From Deltaproteobacteria bacterium (lineage in GTDB: Bacteria; Desulfobacterota; Desulfarculia; Adiutricales; Adiutricaceae): a stretch of DNA of 33,045 nt. The number at the start of each line of letters is the position of its first letter. The stretch's first letter is position 1. Positions 26,200 to 33,045 of this stretch are shown piece after piece. The position numbers were made by a program, and so were the translations under genes. Where the stretch lies: NCBI GenBank assembly GCA_031279515.1, contig JAITII010000127.1, forward strand, positions 1-33,045, given 5' to 3'. Below the pieces are notes generated by a model. The model was not told the origin of the DNA. It made no database searches and worked only from the letters and a program-made list of their open reading frames with translations.

Positions 26200-26539
26200 G
26201 GGCTTTAAAGCTTTCTTGTAAGCTAAATGCTTTAAAAGCCAAAAACTATTTTTAAGGGCCTTTAACCCTTTGCTAAACCCCATATAGCCAAGCTTTTGCA
26301 CCCCATACAGCCTTTAGGCTTTTTGCAAATAAGAAAATTAGCGCCATTAATACAAGGAGAGAAAAATCATAAAACTTCCAAAAAAATCCATCTTTAAAAG
26401 ACAAAAGGCTTTAAAAAATGCGCCTTAGAGCATCTGGCGGCTACTTTAGGGCTCTTTGGCAAAAAATCTTTATTACCACAAATCCCGGTTAGCTTATTGG
26501 CCCCTTTGAAAGGCGGCCTATCCTTCAGAAGGAGGAAAA
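26200..26539. other. 340-bp gap before cooS with hairpins
   Basis: No gene. A bulged stem GGCTTTAAAGC (26201-26211) / GCTTTAAAAGCC (26229-26240) follows the nuoG-like stop and may be a weak terminator, though its T-run is displaced. A short AGCCT/AGGCT stem followed by T5 lies near 26308. A ribosome-site-like AAGGAGAG near 26354 has no start codon behind it. I searched for a CooA-type palindrome and saw none. The cooS promoter is presumably here. Confidence 0.45.
26201..26240 (+). terminator. Possible weak terminator after the nuoG-like gene
   Basis: An 11-bp stem with one bulged base and a 17-base loop lies directly behind the stop codon. The nearest T5 tract starts about ten bases beyond the stem, so termination may be partial and allow read-through into cooS. 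Confidence 0.3.
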
Positions 26540-28435
26540 ATGTACGAATTTCAAACGTATGAGCAAAAGACCAGTACCGAATGTTCCGAGTGGAAAGACG
26601 AGACTGGTTATATGATTGACAAAGCCAGGCAGCGCGGAGTTCAGACGGCCTGGGATAGGCTGGAAAAACAGACCCCACAATGCAACGTATGCGATGCGGG
26701 CCTGTCATGTGCCAAATGTGTCATGGGTCCCTGCAGGATAATACCGGGCCTCGATAGGGAGCGCGGGGTATGCGGGGCAGACGCGGATCTAACTGTTGCC
26801 CGCAACTTCGGACGCTTTGTGGCAGGCGGTTCTGCTGCCCACTCGGACCACGGCAGGGACCTCGTGGAGGTGCTCTTAGAGATTGGAGAAGGCAAGACGG
26901 ACGCCTATGAAATCCGCGACGAAGAAAAACTGAGGCGCCTCGCCTCTGAACTGGGCCTGAAGGTAAATGGCGATATCAAAGCCCTGGCTTTAGCCTTGGC
27001 CAGACGCCTAGGAGAAGACTTTTCCACCTTCGGTCCTGGACTTGCCTTCTTAGGGCGCCTTCCCCAAAAGAGACTCGCGCTCTGGGAAAAGCTCTCCATC
27101 ACCCCCAGGGGCATTGACAGAGAACCGGTGGAAATGCTCCACCGCACACATATGGGCGTAGACTGTGACCCCATCTCCTTATGCCTCCACGCCGCCAGGG
27201 TATCTTTGGCTGACGGCTGGGGCGGCTCCATGTGCGGTACCGAGATCTCCGATATCATCTTCGGGACTCCCAAGCCCGGTAAGACCAAAGTAAACTTGGG
27301 GGTTTTAAAAAAGGACATGGTAAATATCTTGGTGCATGGCCATAGCCCCGTGGTCTCTGAGATGATCCTTTTAGCTGCCCAGGATCAAGAGATCTTGGCG
27401 GCGGCCAAACAGGCCGGGGCGAGCGGCATAAACATAGCCGGTCTCTGCTGCACGGGAAACGAACTTTTGATGCGCAAAGGAATACCCCTAGCCGGCAATC
27501 ACATGATGACGGAACTCACCATGGTAACAGGTGCCGTGGAAGCCATCATAGCAGACTACCAGTGCATTATGCCCAGCTTGGTTACAGTTGCCAGCTGCTA
27601 CCACACAAAATTCATCAGCACCTCGGATAAGGGTCATTTCCCAGGGGCCGTGCGCTTCCACTTCACCCCCCAAAATGCCAGGGAACTGGCCGGGAAAGCA
27701 GTTATGGTGGCTGTTGAGGCCTTTAAAAACAGGGACCAGTCCAAGGTGGACATTCCGGTGGAACCCGTGGAGATACTCTCCGGTTTTTCCAACGAGGCTA
27801 TCTTAGATGCCCTAGGCGGCACGCCGGATCCCTTGATCGATGCCATAAAAGCCGGAACAGTGCGCGGCGCTGTGGGCATCGTGGGTTGCAACAATCCCAA
27901 GCTCAAGCAAGACTATCACCACGTCACCCTGGCCAAAGAGCTCATCAAAAGGGACATCCTGGTCTTAGTCACAGGTTGTGCCACGTCCGCTATGGGTAAA
28001 GCTGGGCTCTTAGTTCCGGAAGGTGCTTCCTTTGCCGGAGAGAAGCTTAAAGGCCTTTTAAATGCCCTGGGCATCCCCCCGGTCTTACACGTGGGCTCCT
28101 GTGTGGATAATTCCCGCATCATTCATTTATGCGCCTTACTTGCCAAGGCCATTGGCGTGGACATAGATGCGCTCCCCGTGGCCGCATCCGCGCCGGAGTG
28201 GTATTCGGAAAAAGCTGCGGCCATCGGCCTCTATGCCGTGGCAACGGGCATCACAACACACTTGGGTCTTCCCCCCATGATCCTGGGGAGCCCCACTATC
28301 ACCAACCTCGCGGTATCTGGGTTAAATAGCGTGGTGGGAGCGGCCTTCATGGTGGAGCCGGATCCCATCAAGGCAGGCGCCCTCATAGATGCCCACATAA
28401 GCTCAAAACGCGTAGCCTTAGGGCTATCAGCCTAA
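26540..28435 (+). CDS. cooS: Anaerobic Ni-Fe carbon monoxide dehydrogenase, catalytic subunit
   Basis: A 631-residue homodimeric enzyme interconverting CO and CO2. C-cluster ligands are all present: the HGH motif at 266-268, C304, C342, C450, C480 and C521, plus catalytic K558 (PEWYSEK) and the HSDHG histidines near 101-104. Spacings (304-342, 450-480, 521-558) equal those of characterised CooS proteins. B-cluster ligands are C57, C60, C65 and C78. The D-cluster region is unusual: the first cysteine (C48) is followed by C51, and the position normally occupied by the second D-cluster Cys is S56. This CX2C spacing resembles the Desulfovibrio vulgaris enzyme with a [2Fe-2S] D-cluster. A strong AGGAGG ribosome site precedes the ATG. 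No acetyl-CoA synthase domain is present and no cooC maturation gene is in the window. Confidence 0.97.
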   Translation: MYEFQTYEQKTSTECSEWKDETGYMIDKARQRGVQTAWDRLEKQTPQCNVCDAGLSCAKCVMGPCRIIPGLDRERGVCGADADLTVARNFGRFVAGGSAAHSDHGRDLVEVLLEIGEGKTDAYEIRDEEKLRRLASELGLKVNGDIKALALALARRLGEDFSTFGPGLAFLGRLPQKRLALWEKLSITPRGIDREPVEMLHRTHMGVDCDPISLCLHAARVSLADGWGGSMCGTEISDIIFGTPKPGKTKVNLGVLKKDMVNILVHGHSPVVSEMILLAAQDQEILAAAKQAGASGINIAGLCCTGNELLMRKGIPLAGNHMMTELTMVTGAVEAIIADYQCIMPSLVTVASCYHTKFISTSDKGHFPGAVRFHFTPQNARELAGKAVMVAVEAFKNRDQSKVDIPVEPVEILSGFSNEAILDALGGTPDPLIDAIKAGTVRGAVGIVGCNNPKLKQDYHHVTLAKELIKRDILVLVTGCATSAMGKAGLLVPEGASFAGEKLKGLLNALGIPPVLHVGSCVDNSRIIHLCALLAKAIGVDIDALPVAASAPEWYSEKAAAIGLYAVATGITTHLGLPPMILGSPTITNLAVSGLNSVVGAAFMVEPDPIKAGALIDAHISSKRVALGLSA

Positions 28436-28448
28436 AAAAGGAGGCCTT

Positions 28449-28925
28449 ATGACACTTCCCAAAACCATAAAGGTCACTCCCTCGAAATGCATAGGCTGCA
28501 TCAACTGTGAATTGGCCTGCGCCAGCAGGGACTGGGATAAATTCTTTCCGGCGCCCACTAAGATTAACCTGGTATTTTTCAGAGAAGGAGGACAGGTGCC
28601 AATCACCTGTTTCCAGTGCGACAACGCCCCCTGCCTAAGCGTCTGTCAGACAGGCGCGCTCTCTAGAAATGACGCCGGAGTAGTTATCTCCAATTCGGAA
28701 CGTTGCGTAGGCTGCAGGGCCTGCACTGCCGTTTGTCCCTTCGGTAACATCACCTATTGGCAGTCAGGAAAGATGGCTGTCAAATGCGACCAGTGCGCTG
28801 GCGCGCCCCGCTGCGCCGCCTCCTGCCCGTCAGGTGCCCTAATGTACGTAGAAGATGAGACTATAGTTAAAGAAAGGCGCTCTGCCTTTGCCAAAAGCCT
28901 TAAGGAAGCGGGTGAACTTCTGTAA
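28449..28925 (+). CDS. cooF: CooF-like four-cluster ferredoxin partner of CODH
   Basis: A 158-residue iron-sulfur protein with sixteen cysteines arranged for four [4Fe-4S] clusters: C14/17/20/24, C54/57/62/66, C86/89/92/96 and C113/116/122/126. This is the layout of CooF and related DMSO-reductase-type electron-transfer subunits. It takes electrons from the D-cluster of CooS and hands them on. It has no signal peptide, so it works in the cytosol. It lies 13 bases after cooS with an AGGAGG ribosome site, and a strong terminator follows, closing the operon. There is no energy-converting hydrogenase (cooMKLXUH) behind it. Confidence 0.93.
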   Translation: MTLPKTIKVTPSKCIGCINCELACASRDWDKFFPAPTKINLVFFREGGQVPITCFQCDNAPCLSVCQTGALSRNDAGVVISNSERCVGCRACTAVCPFGNITYWQSGKMAVKCDQCAGAPRCAASCPSGALMYVEDETIVKERRSAFAKSLKEAGELL

Positions 28926-28942
28926 TTTTGATTTTTCCTTCT

Positions 28943-28983
28943 CCCCCCGTGCCGATAAACACAGAGCATGGGGGGATTTTTTA
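28943..28983 (+). terminator. Intrinsic terminator of cooS-cooF
   Basis: CCCCCCGTGC (28943-28952) pairs with GCATGGGGGG (28966-28975), including one G-T pair, around a 13-base loop. A T6 run follows after one A. It lies 18 bases behind the cooF stop codon. Confidence 0.9.
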
Positions 28984-29054
28984 TTTATAGCCTTTGGATA
29001 ACTATTTCAAGGCCCTTGGCGCAAAATATGAAGATATTTAGAAGAACATCCTAT

Positions 29055-29085
29055 TTTTAGAAGCACTTTTTTATAGCATCTAAAA
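29055..29085 (-). terminator. Possible weak terminator after the thermonuclease-family gene
   Basis: TTTTAGAAGC (29055-29064) pairs with GCATCTAAAA (29076-29085) with one mismatch. It lies just downstream of the minus-strand stop codon at 29098. The stem is A/T-rich and the T-tract short, so termination strength is doubtful. Confidence 0.25.
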
Positions 29086-29097
29086 AATTATAAAGGC

Positions 29098-29595
29098 TCA
29101 CCTATTGCCTCTACGATAATTCCAAGGTTCCAGCGGAGAAGTATCCTGCCATAGGCCCTTATTTTGACTTTTTGCTTCATTTTCCGCCTGAGTTATAAGA
29201 TTGCACAGATTTGGCTCCTTGCAGTATGCTTCGTAAAGCCAAGCATAACCTTCTCTCACCATAACGACATTAATTATAACATCGCCTAATCTGACTATGG
29301 CAACATAGCGGCTATAGCGGTCAATATCTACCACCTCCAAGTCCACAGTCTTACCGTAAACAAGGCCATACAAATAATTTTTTGCCTCATCTCCATAGGC
29401 TTGTTTCTTTTCAGGACAATCAATACCGTAAAACCTCACCCTCAATTGCTCAAAGTCTTCCGTACGAACTGTTATAGTATCTCCATCCTGCACAGAGATT
29501 ACCTGGCCCCGGTAGTGATCATTGGCCTCCAAAGAGCAGGCACAAGAAAGACAAATCACTATAAAAGCACTAAACAAGGTCATTATAAGACGCAA
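29098..29595 (-). CDS. Exported thermonuclease-family (SNase-like) protein
   Basis: A 165-residue secreted or lipid-anchored nuclease-like protein with the staphylococcal-nuclease OB fold. The catalytic set matches SNase: R54 and E62 in RFYGIDCPE, R96 in DRYSR, and calcium-ligand candidates D37/D39 in QDGDTI. It should cleave DNA or RNA outside the cytosol. A hydrophobic signal ends in LSCAC, so C20 (or C18) may be lipidated. The start is a TTG: AAGGAGG lies seven bases upstream of it, whereas the first ATG is four codons further in and too far from the ribosome site. A monocistronic gene; the alpha/beta hydrolase gene upstream has the same orientation. Confidence 0.87.
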   Translation of the reverse strand: MRLIMTLFSAFIVICLSCACSLEANDHYRGQVISVQDGDTITVRTEDFEQLRVRFYGIDCPEKKQAYGDEAKNYLYGLVYGKTVDLEVVDIDRYSRYVAIVRLGDVIINVVMVREGYAWLYEAYCKEPNLCNLITQAENEAKSQNKGLWQDTSPLEPWNYRRGNR

Positions 29596-29766
29596 AATAA
29601 GGCCTCCTTAGAAAACGATTAGAAATTAAGCTTTAAAATAGGATGGGTGAAATTGGAAGTAGTTAGAGCCAGTATAGCATTATTTGGGTCATTTGCAAGG
29701 AAATTTTAGGCCTTAGGCCGTGATTAGGGTAGCCAAAAGGGGAAATGGCTCGCAGTAATCAGAGGA

Positions 29767-30909
29767 TTAATCTGCAGTTTCCAAAACGCTTAAGATGATT
29801 TCTGTCTGCAAATCAAAATAAGGGTTAAAGGTCAGCCTGGCATGGATCTTATTCGGCTCTCTATATCCCCAGGCAGAATACCAAACCTGGGCCCCTTGCA
29901 TGCACTTCTGGTAATCTTGCTCTGATTGTCCGTTTGCGCAATAAGGTACCTTGCCGTTGAAGCCGTAATATTCATTAGATGGGGAAAACATCGAGGCCAT
30001 GTGGGAAAAAGAGCTTATCCTCCATTCTGGCACCCTATCTGGGAAAAAGTAGACCCTTTCAGACAGACCCTGGCTTGGGCTTCCATAGTAGATGAGCCGG
30101 CTTTTTGGATTAGTGAAGCTTATCTCAAAACGCTCTAATATATATTGCACGTCTAAAACAGAATCGTGCTCAGAAAGGGTAATAACTACAGGTCTTGTAA
30201 AAGGCTCTTCTTTTAATCTATCCCTTACAGAGGAACTAATGTAGGAGAGCTGGGCAAAGGCGTTAGTAGGTACTACATGGTAGCGCATGGCATCCTTATT
30301 AGGACGATTATCATTTGGTTCTATCACCCAATCAGAAAAGATAGAAACAAGTGGCGCTAAAAAATCAAAAGGAACAGCTGCCCTGATTGCGGGAGAATAA
30401 AGAATGAGGCCTGCAATTTCAGGATGATCAAAGGCATATTCCAGAGCAAGGTTCGCCCCTAATGAAAAGCCGCCCAAATATAATTTAGGGACCTCTTTTT
30501 GCATGATCCTAGCCTGCTCGGCAACAACATCTCTCCAGTCGTCTGCGGTAATATCGATTAAATCTTCCGGATTAGTGCCACCTCCAGGTAAAAGGATCAC
30601 GCGGACTAAGAAACCATTTTCAGCTAAAATGGGTGCAATATCGAAAAAAGACCAAGGCGAGTCCCCTAATCCATGAATAAGCAAAATACCTTTTTCCACA
30701 GTCCCATTAGGGCGCCACTCGTGAGGCGTGTTAATGGATAGCTCAAAAGCTATATCGTTAGTAACAAAGTCACGGTGGTTGGCCACCCAGTTGGAAACTT
30801 CTTGGCGGTAATCCTCAAATGTGGCTTGGCCCATGGGAAAAAGAGTAGCCTTAGAAGAACAAGCACAAAGAAAAACCAACGCCACTGCAACTACAAGTCT
30901 TATTATCAC
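29767..30909 (-). CDS. Alpha/beta-hydrolase lipoprotein (esterase/lipase-like)
   Basis: A 380-residue serine hydrolase. The N-terminal signal ends in a lipobox LCAC, so C17 is probably lipidated and the enzyme faces the periplasm or outer membrane. The oxyanion region is LLIHGLGDSPWSF, the nucleophile S149 lies in GGFSLGAN, the acid is likely D249 or D253 (EHDSVLD) and the His is H303 (SFSHM). About 75 C-terminal residues beyond the usual fold include a cysteine pair (C324, C336) and a YWSAWGYREPNK-like segment, resembling uncharacterised carboxylesterase lipoproteins. Substrate unknown. The GTG start is supported by GAGGTG eight bases upstream. Confidence 0.85.
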   Translation of the reverse strand: MIIRLVVAVALVFLCACSSKATLFPMGQATFEDYRQEVSNWVANHRDFVTNDIAFELSINTPHEWRPNGTVEKGILLIHGLGDSPWSFFDIAPILAENGFLVRVILLPGGGTNPEDLIDITADDWRDVVAEQARIMQKEVPKLYLGGFSLGANLALEYAFDHPEIAGLILYSPAIRAAVPFDFLAPLVSIFSDWVIEPNDNRPNKDAMRYHVVPTNAFAQLSYISSSVRDRLKEEPFTRPVVITLSEHDSVLDVQYILERFEISFTNPKSRLIYYGSPSQGLSERVYFFPDRVPEWRISSFSHMASMFSPSNEYYGFNGKVPYCANGQSEQDYQKCMQGAQVWYSAWGYREPNKIHARLTFNPYFDLQTEIILSVLETAD

Positions 30910-31060
30910 TGGGGTGTCACCTCAAGCGCTAGAAAAGATATTTTGAAATATATACGAGCTAAAAACTTCAAAATTTTATACCACAGATTACAAGGCATGT
31001 CAAAAGTGATAACCAATAATAGCTGATATATTCATACGATCCAGGACATTTTTGCTCGTC

Positions 31061-32197
31061 CTAGGACATAAGATCATCTTTACTGAGGTCAAAGAGATCC
31101 GTTGTGAAACGGCTAACTCCAATATCGTGTTCCATTAAAAGTAATACTAGTTCTTTTCCGTTCATAAGGGCAATAGGACTTTTGTCAGGTTGCGCTGCTT
31201 CATTTCTTGCGCCTTTGCTAAAATCGCTGGTAGTAATGATAAGGCCTTGCTCGTGAATGCCTAAACTTCCCCTTACCTGTTGAACCACTGGGGCAGGGAT
31301 ATTGGTATTTAAAGCCCATTTTTTCACTTGAACTGCCATCTTGATCCTAACCACATTTCCTACCACTAAGGTGCCTCTGACATCAATACCTCCATCGTTA
31401 GAGCGCTTAGTCACTTTCACTGTCTCAAACCCAATATATTCCAATAAGCGCGATATGATCTTTTCAAAATTATATGGATCCATTTCCAAAAGGCTCTTAT
31501 GCAATTCTTCTCGAACTTTTTGATTGTGACCTTCAATTTTAGAGACCAAACCTGTCTCTATCCATTTGGAAAGACCATAATATCCCCGCTCATGCTTGAT
31601 AAAACGTGGTAGTTTGCCACTTTTTTGCTGGCGTGTGATCTCGAGATAGAGAGAAGAACTCATGCTTGCATCTGGTGTTTTTCCAGTAGTTACCAACCAA
31701 CCTTTCTCTAGTGCTATTTTTGTGATTTCTTTGTAATGCATTGGTTTTTTGTTGCCGAATTCGTCTAGAACTTTCTCCGCACTATCAACAAAAGAAAGGT
31801 TTTCTTTTACAAGAGGATCTTCTAGAGCTTCTTTTTCGACAGTATCTGCCAAATCAGTGTCATATCTTTCCGAATCATCACTCAGACTGTTTAAAGAGTT
31901 GCTTGTATTTAAGGAATGCTCTCTATTGTCGTTAACTTTTTGAGTTGGAGCAAGATGTGCTTCTCTTCCGGAAGTGAATTCCTTAAGACTAAATGTTCCA
32001 GGGCCTACTTTAACAAAGACAGAATTCTCCCCATTAACTACAATGTCATGATATATCCGAGCACCTATGGTAGCATCTGGTGTTTTACCTTTCGACTCCC
32101 AAAGACCGCTTAGGATTACTCTTTCGGTAATTTCATTTACATGCATTGGTTTTCGCACAGATCTAAAAATCTGCGCTACTACCGCTAATAATTTCAT
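31061..32197 (-). CDS. HARE-HTH x2 / Mrr-type restriction endonuclease
   Basis: A 378-residue protein with two winged-helix HARE-HTH domains (about residues 1-73 and 136-212, both containing KPMH...EIT and a KTPDA motif) joined by an acidic, serine-rich linker. A C-terminal Mrr_cat nuclease domain follows (about 230-350). The PD-(D/E)XK-type site is visible: D272 in NDGGIDVRG and Q290/K292 in AVQVKKW. HARE-HTH domains are predicted to recognise DNA, possibly modified cytosine, and Mrr-type enzymes cut modified DNA. No methyltransferase or specificity gene adjoins it, so a stand-alone type IV defence nuclease is likely. An AGGAGA ribosome site precedes the ATG. Confidence 0.88.
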   Translation of the reverse strand: MKLLAVVAQIFRSVRKPMHVNEITERVILSGLWESKGKTPDATIGARIYHDIVVNGENSVFVKVGPGTFSLKEFTSGREAHLAPTQKVNDNREHSLNTSNSLNSLSDDSERYDTDLADTVEKEALEDPLVKENLSFVDSAEKVLDEFGNKKPMHYKEITKIALEKGWLVTTGKTPDASMSSSLYLEITRQQKSGKLPRFIKHERGYYGLSKWIETGLVSKIEGHNQKVREELHKSLLEMDPYNFEKIISRLLEYIGFETVKVTKRSNDGGIDVRGTLVVGNVVRIKMAVQVKKWALNTNIPAPVVQQVRGSLGIHEQGLIITTSDFSKGARNEAAQPDKSPIALMNGKELVLLLMEHDIGVSRFTTDLFDLSKDDLMS

Positions 32198-33045
32198 GAT
32201 GTCTCCTACGATCTTGACTTTGTTGTATCAAAAATATATCGAAATAAAATAAAATATTGTAATCGGCTTGCCTCAACTTTTAAGGCTCACCTTGTAGTTT
32301 AAAGAGTATTTTTCTAGGTAATCATCTATTATTTAGGAGTGGAGATCGAACTATTGTGCATTATTTCAAGAGAATAAATTAGAGCTTAACATATTATCCT
32401 ATAATTGCAACATACATTACTGCGCCTTGGAAGGAAATTATAGAGTTCTAGCGCTCTTGGCGATAGCTTTTGCAGTATAGTTGATAGCTCATATGTATTT
32501 TCTTGTTGAGGGCTCCAAAGAAGACCTTTTAACCTTACTTCCAGCCTTGAAGCAAAGGTAACATACAAAATTTTGTGGCCCTTAAAAGATAATACTACAT
32601 ATAGAGTTAGATCCTAAAAACTCTGAAGTCAAGGGCGAAACCTCTCCTCACTTTCCAAACAAGGGTGCATTTTCAGAAATCCATTAGCCCAATTTTACTA
32701 GGCTGGATGTTGATGGATTTCTTATAGCTGCAAGTTAAAGCTCAAAAATGAACTTTTTTTAGTCCCATGCTTAAGCTCTATCCTAAAACTAATTCATCTG
32801 GATCTCACGCTATAATTACGCCCATTGTCCTGTGTAATCTAGCTTCAAAAAACCCCCTATCTAGCACACGGTAAATTGCTTCAGCCAATAGAGTAAAAAT
32901 TAATTCGCCTTTGCTACCTTAGCTACGTACTTTCTCAAGTGCCTTCCCCTAAGCCTTTCGACCTTTAAATATCTACGGAGTAGCAACAGTTTCCTTAAGT
33001 CAGCTATCCAATAACCAAGACTCCCCCAACATGTCGCGGGCTTGT
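32198..33045. other. Gene-free AT-rich right end
   Basis: No reliable gene, RNA or repeat is seen in these 848 bases. The longest frames are about 60 codons, without ribosome sites or recognisable domains. It may be decayed DNA or a flank of a gene beyond the window. Confidence 0.5.

Noticed and set aside
26200..26539. CooA-type CO-responsive operator before cooS
   Set aside because: No palindrome resembling the known CooA site was seen.
32386..32568. 60-codon minus-strand frame at the right end
   Set aside because: Short, with no ribosome site or recognisable motif, in AT-rich DNA.

Overview
This is chromosomal DNA from a strict anaerobe, most likely a deltaproteobacterium (Desulfobacterota). 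Three things point there: a Ni-Fe carbon monoxide dehydrogenase with the Desulfovibrio-type D-cluster motif, a soluble NuoE/NuoF/NuoG-like iron-sulfur diaphorase, and Gram-negative envelope genes (TonB-dependent receptor, LptE). This placement is inference from gene content. Genes are moderately GC-rich. The gaps between them are AT-rich, often long, and hold hairpins and decayed genes.

Layout. (1) 1-8.6 kb: an orphan UrtA-type periplasmic binding protein (-), an unrecognised P-loop ATPase (+) and a large orphan hybrid sensor kinase (+), separated by long gaps. (2) 8.8-12.1 kb: a TonB-dependent receptor (-) with its terminator, followed by a gap that holds a heavily decayed second receptor gene in the same orientation. 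(3) 12.1-18.7 kb: a housekeeping block on the minus strand: tRNA-Ser(CGA), amrS and lptE; then rplS-rnhB-rsmI-ribBA-ribH-nusB, which runs as one tight unit apart from a 195-bp gap after rplS. (4) 19.0-22.7 kb: a compact minus-strand operon for a corrinoid-type (BtuFDC-like) ABC importer plus a protein related to the MetH activation domain. (5) 23.1-28.98 kb: a plus-strand energy-metabolism region with nuoE-, nuoF- and nuoG-like genes, a 340-bp gap, then cooS and cooF ending in a strong terminator. (6) 29.1-32.2 kb: two lipoprotein genes (a thermonuclease-family protein and an alpha/beta hydrolase) and a HARE-HTH/Mrr restriction-type nuclease, followed by 0.85 kb without a recognisable gene.

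How the genes may work together. CooS oxidises CO (or reduces CO2) and passes electrons to the polyferredoxin-like CooF. The NuoEFG-like trio has no hydrogenase or formate dehydrogenase catalytic subunit beside it. It could therefore link the CooF/ferredoxin pool to NAD(P)H, which is the most attractive system-level idea in the window. The corrinoid importer and its MetH-activation relative would supply and service a corrinoid-dependent methyltransferase, as expected in a CODH-bearing anaerobe. The CooS D-cluster signature (CX2C at C48/C51 instead of CX8C-type spacing) resembles the Desulfovibrio vulgaris enzyme, which carries a [2Fe-2S] D-cluster and is unusually resistant to oxygen.
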